From: Weissella koreensis KACC 15510
GTDB lineage: Bacteria; Bacillota; Bacilli; Lactobacillales; Lactobacillaceae
Assembly (NCBI RefSeq): GCF_000219805.1
Contig: NC_015759.1
Span: forward strand, 310,001-374,000
Direction: 5' to 3'
DNA: 64,000 nt
The translations under genes were made by a program, and so were the position numbers. The notes below the pieces were generated by a model. It was not told the origin of the DNA, searched no databases, and worked only from the letters and a program-made list of their open reading frames with translations. Numbering within the stretch: position 1 is the first letter of the stretch; each line of letters begins with the position of its first letter. Below are positions 54,577 through 62,621 of this stretch, one piece after another.

Positions 54577-55302
54577 TTACCACCAACCATGTGATGAACG
54601 GAAGGCAATTGCACTATCAATAGATCCGTAACGAGAAACTGCATAGCTAATCATTCCAGAAGTTTGGTTTGCAACTGAGCCATAACCCCATGAGTTCATA
54701 GTTTGACCCAAACCGTGATACCCATTTGGTGAAACGGCATTAGGATTACCACCAGATTCAGGCATAACAACACTTTGCCATAGTGAGGCAGTTCCTCCAG
54801 CAGCAATAAATTGATCGTAAACTGATCCAGAACCAGTAACTGCAGTAGCTACGGCAGCAGGTGATGATGCAGCTACTTGCTTAGTATCAGTATTAGCAGC
54901 TGTTGATGCAGCAGCTGAAGCTGATGATGCGGCGGCTTCGGAAGCTGCGGCTGATGATGCAGCGGCCTCTGAGGCTGAAGCTGATGATTCAGCAGCAAGT
55001 GATGTAGTTGCATCGTCAGCTGCTTGAGCAGCAACGTCAGTAGCAGTAGCTGTTGATGCAGCTACTTGAGTATCATCATCTGATACTACTAATTCTTGAT
55101 CTTTAATGATCAAGTTAGCATCTTTTAAATTATTAGCTTGTACTAAATCGTTAACGGTTGTATTGAACTTTGTTGCAATATCGCTCAAAGTATCTCCACC
55201 TTCAACGGTATAAGTAGTAGCGGCGTGAATAGCAGTTTGACCAGCCCCAAATACGGCAGTCAATCCAGCAACTGTTAAAGCTGTTTCTTTTACTTTATTC
55301 AT
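54577..55302 (-). CDS. Secreted LysM plus aggregation-promoting-factor-like protein
   Basis: This 241-residue protein has a signal peptide (about 1-28), one LysM domain (about 30-73, YTVEGGDTLSDIATKFN), an Ala/Ser-rich linker and a C-terminal transglycosylase-like domain of the Apf type (SVVMPESGGNPNAVSPNGYH, then GLGQTMNSWGYG). It is expected at the cell wall and may hydrolyse peptidoglycan, but catalytic activity of Apf-type domains is not established here. A long structured 5'-UTR and a WalR-like repeat lie upstream. Confidence 0.9.
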   Translation of the reverse strand: MNKVKETALTVAGLTAVFGAGQTAIHAATTYTVEGGDTLSDIATKFNTTVNDLVQANNLKDANLIIKDQELVVSDDDTQVAASTATATDVAAQAADDATTSLAAESSASASEAAASSAAASEAAASSASAAASTAANTDTKQVAASSPAAVATAVTGSGSVYDQFIAAGGTASLWQSVVMPESGGNPNAVSPNGYHGLGQTMNSWGYGSVANQTSGMISYAVSRYGSIDSAIAFRSSHGWW

Positions 55303-55428
55303 TATTTAAAACTCTCCTAGACTTCAGAAATCCATCTACTGCGCTCCAAGCATTATTACTGGGCGCTTCTTTACGACGTATCCGCCGTAATCAACATATA
55401 TAAGTTTACCAAGCTGAGCCGATTTTAT
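55303..55428 (-). promoter_or_regulatory. Structured 5' leader of the LysM-Apf gene
   Basis: On the minus strand, downstream of a TATAAAAT-like -10 near 55425, two hairpins are visible: TTACG/CGTAA around 55380 and GCGCCC/GGAGCGC around 55355. They precede an AGGAGAG ribosome-binding site. Such hairpins may stabilise the message. No riboswitch class was recognised. Farther upstream (55429-55669) is AT-rich with a WalR-like repeat TGTAAT-ATTAT-CGTAAC (55637-55653). Confidence 0.45.
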
Positions 55429-55669
55429 ATTAAGTTAGCTTTACAATCTGTTACCAGGTTCCAAAATACATTCAGTTTAATGTCACACTTCTGTAATAAA
55501 GCCTCTTTTTAGGCTATTCAAGGCTGATATACAGCCATTTTAATTCAATTTAATTGATTTGATTTTTTCTTTACTAATGTAATTTAAAATCTTTTTTTTT
55601 ATAAATATGCTTATGATTTATAGATATACAGCCATTTGTAATATTATCGTAACATTGATAAGTTACATT

Positions 55670-56614
55670 TTAGAAATTACGTAACCAAACTTCAGTGATT
55701 TGATGCCCTTTTTCCTTCTTCAAAACTATATCAGCCCGACTTCTAGTTGGCAAAATATACTGTTCTAAGTTAGGTATATTAACACTTTGCCAAATTGTAC
55801 GACCAATTTTGATCGCCTCATCTTTTGATAAACTCGTCCATTGCCAAAAGTAATTAGTAATATCATGCTCGCGTTTAGTTTTTTCCAGCAGCGCTAAGAA
55901 GCGATCTAAATACCAAGTTTCTATTAACAACTTTGGAGCATCTACATAAATCGAAAGATCAAAAAAATCAGATAACGAAACCGAGAATTGTTCTGAAAAC
56001 TGTAAAGTATTGACGCCTTCAACAATTAAAATACTAGGTTGTTGAAATTCTTCATAGCTATCTGGAACCACATCAGACAATTCATGTGAATATATAGGTA
56101 CCTTCAAACTGTTTTCTCCTGCTTTGACCGTATTTAAAAATTTGATCATATCAGCCGTATTATATGATTCTGGGAATCCTTTACGTTTCATCAGATGGCG
56201 TTGTTCTAATTCTAAGTTTGAATACAGGAAACCATCCGTCGTAGTTAACGCCACCTGTTCTTCACCATATTCCACCTGCAACATATTTTGAAGTAATCTT
56301 GCTGTTGTTGATTTACCTACTGCCACCGAACCTGCAATTCCAACGATAAAAGGAATTTTTCTAGTAACCTGTTGCGAAAACTGTTGCCGTTCAACTAAAT
56401 CTAAATCATATTGTCTTTTTCGTAAAATAATATAATTTACCAATGGTTCGTAAATTTTACTGACATCATCCATCGATATTTCATCATTAAAGGCCTTAAT
56501 TTGATTCAATAATTGAGGTGTAATTAATTCTCCAGCTCGTTGAGCAACCGAAGTATTCAACTTTTGCCAAGCTTCTCGGGGATATTTAGAAAATATTCTT
56601 TCATTATCTTCCAT
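55670..56614 (-). CDS. coaA: Pantothenate kinase (type I)
   Basis: This P-loop kinase does the first step of coenzyme A synthesis. The Walker A is GIAGSVAVGKSTTARLL (near residue 92) and the type I motif TTDGFLYSNLELEQRHLMKRK follows. The length of 314 is normal. It follows helD by 12 bases and is probably co-transcribed with it. Confidence 0.95.
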   Translation of the reverse strand: MEDNERIFSKYPREAWQKLNTSVAQRAGELITPQLLNQIKAFNDEISMDDVSKIYEPLVNYIILRKRQYDLDLVERQQFSQQVTRKIPFIVGIAGSVAVGKSTTARLLQNMLQVEYGEEQVALTTTDGFLYSNLELEQRHLMKRKGFPESYNTADMIKFLNTVKAGENSLKVPIYSHELSDVVPDSYEEFQQPSILIVEGVNTLQFSEQFSVSLSDFFDLSIYVDAPKLLIETWYLDRFLALLEKTKREHDITNYFWQWTSLSKDEAIKIGRTIWQSVNIPNLEQYILPTRSRADIVLKKEKGHQITEVWLRNF

Positions 56615-56626
56615 GATTAATAGCCA

Positions 56627-58906
56627 TTACTTTCTATCGTAAAGATTAGGATCCACATTTAACAATGGGCTAAGTTGTTGTTTAGCCACAATTGTTAATT
56701 GATGCATAGCTCTTGAAGCAATCGTATAAACCAATTGACGCTCATCATCACCATTATAATTAGTAGCTGAAGCATCCCACATAATGACAGCATCAAATTC
56801 AAGCCCCTTAGCTAAGTAAGCCGGAACAATTATTACGCCTGGCACTAATCGCTGGTTTTCCGTGCGTATTACTGTCACAGGATGGCTTTCATTTAAGTAA
56901 ACATAAACTTGTTCTGCCTCTTTGAGTGTTTTCGTAATAATCGCCGTTGTCTCATCAATTTGATCATTTTGTGTTAATTGCGTCAAGACTGCTTCTGTCA
57001 TCGCTGTGTCATTTGGCAAAATTTCAATCGTTGGCTTAGCACCAGTTCGTTCAAATGCATCAATTTGAACCCCATTGATTAGGGTAGCTTTAGCAAAATC
57101 AGTAATCTGCTGTGTTGAACGATATGTTTGTGTTAATTGAATAAATTCAGTCTTTTCGGCTCCAAATAGCTCTTTTAACTCATCTTGTAAGGTGACTGCA
57201 TTCGCCTTGGTAAAGATAGCTTGATTCAAATCACCTAACATCGTAAAGCGAGCTTTTGGAAAACTGAATTTCAAAAATGCTAACTGGAAAGGAGTATAAT
57301 CTTGAATTTCATCAATAAAGACAAATCGAATATCACGCTCCCCATGACTTCCTTTAATTACATCAAATAAGTACATAAATGGTGTCATATCAGCCAAATT
57401 TAATTCTTTTTGTTTTAACTCCTCAATTGTGAGCGCTAAACTCTTTTCCCATTCCTCATCATTAATCCCAACTTGAGTTAAATCAGTTAATTTAGGAACA
57501 AATCGTAATAAGTCCAAAAATTGGGCGTTAATATTCAAGAACCGTGTCCGACTAATTTGTTGCAAAACTGGTCGCATTTCGTTTTGTACAATAATTTTGG
57601 CTAGTGCGTTATACTCAGCTTTTTCATCTTTAAATTCACGAACTTGATCACCTAAAATTGAATCATATTCTTCCTTTGAAAGATTTTGAATGGCATATTC
57701 CACCCAATCAGCCTTCATTTCGGCCCCAATTATCCCTCTAACTTTACTTAATAAACGTTCCTTAGTCACTTCCAAACGTTGCCCTAATTTATAGTTTTCA
57801 TTGAATGAATAATAAATATCAGCAATTTGTTCTTTGGAAATCATCTCCTTACCTCGGAATTTAATTGATCGGAAGCGAATTCCTGTCTGATTTAATTGAT
57901 CAGTATAAACTTTAATAAGATCGAAATATAATTTAGTTCCTTTAAATTGATTAATTTTTTGGCGCCAAGCAGGTTGACTCTCTTCAAATCGGGCTTGTAG
58001 CGTCTCTAACTTCAATTTTGGTAATCGTCGTGAAGCATACTGATAGAAGGTCATCTGAATCATATTTTGCTCACCCATTTCGGGTAGCACTTGATCAATA
58101 TAATCATTAAACAATTGATTTGGTGAGAACATTACCACCTGACCAGCTGTTAAATTACCTCGATAACGATACAAAAGATATGCCACTCGTTGTAAGACAG
58201 CTGAAGTTTTACCTGATCCGGCTGCCCCTTGAACAAACAATAGTTCAGCATGAGTATTCCGGATAATTTTATTTTGTTCTCGTTGAATCGTTGTTACAAT
58301 CGATTTCATCTTCGTTGATGATTCACCAGCAACGGCATCTAACAACATTTGATCACCAACAACTTCATCTGTGTCAAATAGGGTTACAATTTTTTTATCT
58401 TCAATTTGAAATTGTCGTTTTAAACTGACATTTGCCGCCTGTGGTCCAACAGGTGTCTCATATGTAACAGATCCTAACCCTGCATCATAATAAATAGATG
58501 AAATTGGCGCCCGCCAATCATATACCAAAAAATTATCGGGTTGATCTGAAAAAGAAGCCAAACCAATATAAATGGGTTCTATTTTATCAGATCCTTCATC
58601 TTGGACATCAATTCGTGCAAAATAAGGATTTTTTGCCAAACGGGCTAAAGTTTGAGCTTGATGTTGAGCAGAAGTTTGGGCCATTTCCCGTTCTTGTAAC
58701 ATCTGTTGTTGTTGTCGAACTGACATCGCGGTTTCGAATAATCCCGAATAAGTGGATGACTTAAATCGAACATCATTCCACCCTTTTTCTACTTCTACTT
58801 GGCCCTCCTCAGCACGAGCCAGTTGAGCATTATTATCTTGTTGGGCTTGTTCAATCTTGTCTAAAACATGATCTAGACGTTTTTGTTCATATTCAAATTC
58901 ATTCAT
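56627..58906 (-). CDS. helD: HelD-type superfamily I helicase (RNA polymerase-associated)
   Basis: This 759-residue UvrD-like ATPase has an N-terminal coiled-coil arm (MNEFEYEQKRLDHVLDKIEQ), Walker A VQGAAGSGKTSAVLQR (near residue 235) and Walker B FVFIDEIQDYTPFQLAF. In Bacillus, HelD binds RNA polymerase and releases it from stalled or terminated complexes. The ATG at 58906 is preferred to a TTG 18 bases upstream. It is the first gene of the helD-coaA unit. Confidence 0.9.
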   Translation of the reverse strand: MNEFEYEQKRLDHVLDKIEQAQQDNNAQLARAEEGQVEVEKGWNDVRFKSSTYSGLFETAMSVRQQQQMLQEREMAQTSAQHQAQTLARLAKNPYFARIDVQDEGSDKIEPIYIGLASFSDQPDNFLVYDWRAPISSIYYDAGLGSVTYETPVGPQAANVSLKRQFQIEDKKIVTLFDTDEVVGDQMLLDAVAGESSTKMKSIVTTIQREQNKIIRNTHAELLFVQGAAGSGKTSAVLQRVAYLLYRYRGNLTAGQVVMFSPNQLFNDYIDQVLPEMGEQNMIQMTFYQYASRRLPKLKLETLQARFEESQPAWRQKINQFKGTKLYFDLIKVYTDQLNQTGIRFRSIKFRGKEMISKEQIADIYYSFNENYKLGQRLEVTKERLLSKVRGIIGAEMKADWVEYAIQNLSKEEYDSILGDQVREFKDEKAEYNALAKIIVQNEMRPVLQQISRTRFLNINAQFLDLLRFVPKLTDLTQVGINDEEWEKSLALTIEELKQKELNLADMTPFMYLFDVIKGSHGERDIRFVFIDEIQDYTPFQLAFLKFSFPKARFTMLGDLNQAIFTKANAVTLQDELKELFGAEKTEFIQLTQTYRSTQQITDFAKATLINGVQIDAFERTGAKPTIEILPNDTAMTEAVLTQLTQNDQIDETTAIITKTLKEAEQVYVYLNESHPVTVIRTENQRLVPGVIIVPAYLAKGLEFDAVIMWDASATNYNGDDERQLVYTIASRAMHQLTIVAKQQLSPLLNVDPNLYDRK

Positions 58907-59074
58907 CGATGAGCCTGCTTTCAAAAAATTGGTTATTCTATATTATCATATATATCATTAATATTAAAGTTTCTAACAAATTCTTTATATTTTCCTACCT
59001 ATAATATATGCAACATTTTCAATTATAACTTTTAACTTATCTCCTATGCACTAGAATCTATTGTTATCGTAACT

Positions 59075-59116
59075 AAAAAGCGTCTGGCTCAATAATTATT
59101 GAGCCAGACGTTTTTT
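59075..59116 (-). terminator. Intrinsic terminator of the DUF956 gene
   Basis: A perfect 15-bp stem (arms 59081-59095 and 59096-59110, starting CGTCTGGCTC) is followed by five T on the minus strand. Confidence 0.88.
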
Positions 59117-59119
59117 AGT

Positions 59120-59497
59120 TTATTTATTTTTAGTGAAAAATGATTTAAATGTAAGAGTCATTTGCTTCCAAAAACTTTGTCGCCTTAGAACTTTTTCATT
59201 CCCAATATGCTGGCGAATTGTTTTTAAAACAGCACCAACCTCTTTGGATGAAAAATCAAGATCACCAATTGAAGTAATAACCTTAAAGCGACGACCTAAT
59301 TTTTTATTATAATGTAATTGAGCATAAACAACTTTCATTTCTTCCCACGGTATCTGAATAAAATCATTAACATTATTCGTATTAAAGAATTCAAAGCCAT
59401 TATCACCAATTAAAAAATCACCATATTTAGCCCCAATTCCTAAATATGAAATTCCTGGTGCTTTCAATTCCACTCGTGTATTAATTGATTCAACCAT
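59120..59497 (-). CDS. DUF956 protein (mannose-PTS-associated)
   Basis: This 125-residue protein shows the DUF956 pattern (TRVELKAPGISYLGIGAKYG, and IPWEEMKVVYAQL). DUF956 genes (manO) accompany Man-family PTS operons in lactic acid bacteria. Function is unknown. A terminator lies between it and manZ, so it may need read-through or its own promoter. Confidence 0.85.
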   Translation of the reverse strand: MVESINTRVELKAPGISYLGIGAKYGDFLIGDNGFEFFNTNNVNDFIQIPWEEMKVVYAQLHYNKKLGRRFKVITSIGDLDFSSKEVGAVLKTIRQHIGNEKVLRRQSFWKQMTLTFKSFFTKNK

Positions 59498-59582
59498 TTG
59501 CTATCCCCCTAAATTTTATAAAATTTTTCGCAAAAGTCTCGAAATTTGATTGCTTTGTAGCATTATAATATTTTCTAATAAA

Positions 59583-59614
59583 AAGAGTCCGGACTAAAAA
59601 TCTGGTCCAGACCC
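59583..59614 (-). terminator. Intrinsic terminator after manZ
   Basis: GAGTCCGGAC (59585-59594) pairs with GTCCAGACCC (59605-59614) with two G-U wobbles, followed by five T on the minus strand. Confidence 0.8.
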
Positions 59615-59630
59615 GCCTGTGATAATCTTT

Positions 59631-60545
59631 TTACATAATGTGTAGGACGTGTAATACAATTCCAATTACGAAAAGTCCAATAATCAAAACAATTGGTGAA
59701 ACCTTCTTCTTAAGTAACCACATGCAAGCAAATGTCAAAAGCAATCCCATCAAACCAGGAATCAACAAATCAATATTGTTTTGCAAAGTATTTGGTGCTT
59801 CCTTAACAAGGCTAAGGCCATCAGCTTGTTGGCTCAAAATTTGTTGCAACTTTGATCCAGTAACATTTCCCTTAGGGAAGTTAATATAGGCACCTTCAGC
59901 TAATTTATTAGATGGTAGTTCAAGGGTGAACTTAACGTTAACCCATCGCTCAACCAAGACTGCTAAGATGAACATTCCTAAGATTGAAGCACCTTTTGTA
60001 ATGTCTTTTAGCAAACCACCAGATAAGTCTTTAGTGATTTCATTTCCAGCACGATATCCAAATTCTTGTGTATACCACATAAAGGCCCAACGAATTATAT
60101 TCCAAGCCACGAAGAACAAAATTGGCCCCAAAATATTTCCGCTCATGGCTAGTGATGCACCTAGAGCTCCCAAAATTGGTCGAACCGTGAACCAGAAGAC
60201 TGGATCTCCGACCCCAGCAAGTGGTCCCATCATTCCAATCTTAACACCTTGGATGGCCGCATCATCAATTGCAGCCCCATTAGCTCGTTCTTCTTCCAAA
60301 GCCAATGTAACTCCCAAAACAGGCGAAGCTAAATATGGATGAGTATTAAAGAACTCCATGTGCCGCTTCAAAGCTTGCGCACGATCGTCTTTTTTCGGAT
60401 AAAGCTTTTTGATGGCTGGCATCAATGAATAAGCGAACCCCAAATTCTGCATTCGCTCATAATTCCATGAACCTTGCAAAATTGTTGAACGAAGGGCAAC
60501 AGAAAATCGATCTTTTTTAGTAAGTGTAATTCTTTCTTCAGTCAT
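59631..60545 (-). CDS. manZ: PTS mannose-family EIID component
   Basis: This 304-residue membrane component has the EIID opening LRSTILQGSWNYERMQNLGFAYSLMPAIKKLY and GVKIGMMGPLAGVGDPVFWFT, and several C-terminal hydrophobic segments. Together with EIIC it forms the mannose/glucose channel. The ATG at 60545 is preferred over a frame 27 bases longer that overlaps manY. Confidence 0.95.
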   Translation of the reverse strand: MTEERITLTKKDRFSVALRSTILQGSWNYERMQNLGFAYSLMPAIKKLYPKKDDRAQALKRHMEFFNTHPYLASPVLGVTLALEEERANGAAIDDAAIQGVKIGMMGPLAGVGDPVFWFTVRPILGALGASLAMSGNILGPILFFVAWNIIRWAFMWYTQEFGYRAGNEITKDLSGGLLKDITKGASILGMFILAVLVERWVNVKFTLELPSNKLAEGAYINFPKGNVTGSKLQQILSQQADGLSLVKEAPNTLQNNIDLLIPGLMGLLLTFACMWLLKKKVSPIVLIIGLFVIGIVLHVLHIM

Positions 60546-60561
60546 AATTTCGTTCCCCTTC

Positions 60562-61371
60562 CTAATACTCATTCAAAATGTCGCCAACCGGATCGCCTGA
60601 CCCACCACCGTTGGAACCATTATTAGATCCACCACCCATCTTTGATAGGTTAAGATAAATCAATGCGATTGCAACTCCAATTGCACCCATGGCAATCAAA
60701 GTTAATTGTGTGACAGCTGCTAAAGCAAACCCAATGGCAAAGAATGGCCATACTTCACGTGTTGCCATCATGTTAATAACCATAGCGTAACCAACGGCAA
60801 CCACCATTCCACCACCGATTGCCATTCCATCTGACAACCAAGTTGGAACAGCATTCAAAGCGTCTTGAACAGCTGATGTAGGGATCAAAAGTAACAAAAC
60901 AGCTGGGATGGCAATTCGCAATCCTTGCATCATCAATGTTGTGACATGAATTCGCTCCATCGCCTTCATGTCACCCTTTTCAGCGGCTTTATCAGCTCCG
61001 TGAACCATGGCGACCGCCAAGGTACGAACGATCATTGTTAAGAACAAACCAGCAACGGCCAACGGAATTGCAGCTCCGTATGCCAAAGTGATGTGAGCTG
61101 AATCAAAATGCCCACTTTTAACTAAAATAATAGCTGAAGCAACTGATGCCAAGGCCACATCGGGAGCCACAGCGGCCCCAATATTAGCCCAACCTAAGGC
61201 CATCATCTGTAAAGTTCCTCCCAAAATAACACATGGGATTAAGTGGCCAGTAACCAGCCCAATTAACGTACAAGCAATCAGCGGTTGGTGAATTTCGAAT
61301 TGATCCAAAATTCCTTCCATCCCGGCGAAGAATGCCACTACAACTACCAATACCATTGAAATTATTGTCAT
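60562..61371 (-). CDS. manY: PTS mannose-family EIIC component
   Basis: This 269-residue protein has several hydrophobic helices and a Gly/Ser-rich C-terminal tail (GGGSNNGSNGGGSGDPVGD). EIIC motifs such as GLVTGHLIPCVILGGTLQMM are present. It lies 31 bases after manX. The Gly/Ser/Asn tail is unusual in composition. Confidence 0.94.
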   Translation of the reverse strand: MTIISMVLVVVVAFFAGMEGILDQFEIHQPLIACTLIGLVTGHLIPCVILGGTLQMMALGWANIGAAVAPDVALASVASAIILVKSGHFDSAHITLAYGAAIPLAVAGLFLTMIVRTLAVAMVHGADKAAEKGDMKAMERIHVTTLMMQGLRIAIPAVLLLLIPTSAVQDALNAVPTWLSDGMAIGGGMVVAVGYAMVINMMATREVWPFFAIGFALAAVTQLTLIAMGAIGVAIALIYLNLSKMGGGSNNGSNGGGSGDPVGDILNEY

Positions 61372-61402
61372 GATATTCTACCTTTCCAAATTTAAATAAT
61401 AG

Positions 61403-62362
61403 CTACTTAACGTCGGCTTTTTTAATTAAATTAAATAAATCAGCCTTTGAATCTGATGGTACCTTACGGACATCAAATTTAACCCCTAAATCACTCATTT
61501 TTTCAAAAGTTTGAACATCATTTTTGTCCATTGACAAAACCTTGTTCACCATTGTCTTACCAGTTGAATGAGCCATTGAACCAACGTTAATTGATGTCAA
61601 GGGAACTCCTCCTTCAACGGCACGGAGTGCATCTTGAGGATTTTCAAATAGTAAGAAGGCTTCTACGCCACCCATCCGATCATCCTTCATTACTTCAATC
61701 ATCTTATCGACCGGAATAACATTAGCGTTTATTCCATTAGGTGCGGCTTGAATGATCAAATTCTTACGCATATCATCCTTAGCAACATTATCTGATACTA
61801 CGATAATACGATTGGCTTTTGAATCAGGTGTCCATGCTGTTGCAACTTGACCGTGCAACAAACGTGTATCGATTCGGGCTAAATTAATTTTCATCTTACC
61901 CTTTTTCAAGCCTTGCATGGAATCATTCCCTGCTTTTTTAACTGAATTAGTTTCCAATTCGGCTTCTGGAATGGATCTAACTCCTTCACGAGCCGTTGGT
62001 ACTAATGACTTTGCAATATCAGCTGCTTTATCCTGAGTAAATCTAGCACTGTAGGCCTCAATCAACATTGGCAAATTCAAACCTGCTATCATTGCCATAT
62101 TTTCTGGATGTTCTGCAACAATTAAATTAGCTTGATTAAATGGTGATCCCCCCCACAAATCAACAAGGAATAATACTTGACTCTTATCCCCATCTTCAAA
62201 GCGATTAATTGCATCAACAAATTTTTGATGCAAATCATCTGGACCTTCATTTGGCATAAAGGTTATAACTTCGACATTTTCCTGGTCGCCAAAGATCATC
62301 TGTCCCGACATCTTAATTCCGGAAGCAAACTCACCGTGACTGGCAATAATAAAATTAACCAT
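61403..62362 (-). CDS. manX: PTS mannose-family EIIAB component
   Basis: This 319-residue protein joins EIIA (about 1-135, phosphorylated His in IIASHGEFASG, H9) and EIIB (about 155-319, phosphorylated His in RIDTRLLHGQVATAW) through a linker. It passes phosphate from HPr to the incoming hexose. It is the first gene of manXYZ and has AAAGGAG upstream. Confidence 0.95.
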   Translation of the reverse strand: MVNFIIASHGEFASGIKMSGQMIFGDQENVEVITFMPNEGPDDLHQKFVDAINRFEDGDKSQVLFLVDLWGGSPFNQANLIVAEHPENMAMIAGLNLPMLIEAYSARFTQDKAADIAKSLVPTAREGVRSIPEAELETNSVKKAGNDSMQGLKKGKMKINLARIDTRLLHGQVATAWTPDSKANRIIVVSDNVAKDDMRKNLIIQAAPNGINANVIPVDKMIEVMKDDRMGGVEAFLLFENPQDALRAVEGGVPLTSINVGSMAHSTGKTMVNKVLSMDKNDVQTFEKMSDLGVKFDVRKVPSDSKADLFNLIKKADVK

Positions 62363-62414
62363 TTCGCGGATCTCCTTTTTAATTTATTCATACCCTTATT
62401 AATCTAAGTACTTT

Positions 62415-62455
62415 ATTATAATAACCCACGTTGATACAAAAGTAAACGTTTTCAT
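62415..62455 (-). promoter_or_regulatory. Promoter region and near-cre site of manXYZ
   Basis: TATAAT lies at 62415-62420 with a weak -35. The minus strand reads ATGAAAACGTTTACTT (62440-62455), matching the cre consensus at 15 of 16 positions, just upstream of the -10. No sigma-54 -24/-12 element is seen. Between it and the YfhO start the sequence is AT-rich with no other feature. Confidence 0.6.
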
Positions 62456-62621
62456 TAGCCAAAGGGCAATCTTTGTAAAATTTTTACTATTTATTGTAAT
62501 TTATTTAAAATATATACATTCCTGATGTATAATTCCTAACACGATTAAGATTAAAAGCAAAATTTCCATCATGTTATAATAAGGAAAATTATTAACACTA
62601 AATTAAAGGATCAAAAATTCA

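Noticed and set aside
62456-62621. Sigma-54 promoter for the mannose PTS
   Set aside because: No TGGCAC-N5-TTGCA-like element was found; a sigma-A -10 and near-cre explain the region.
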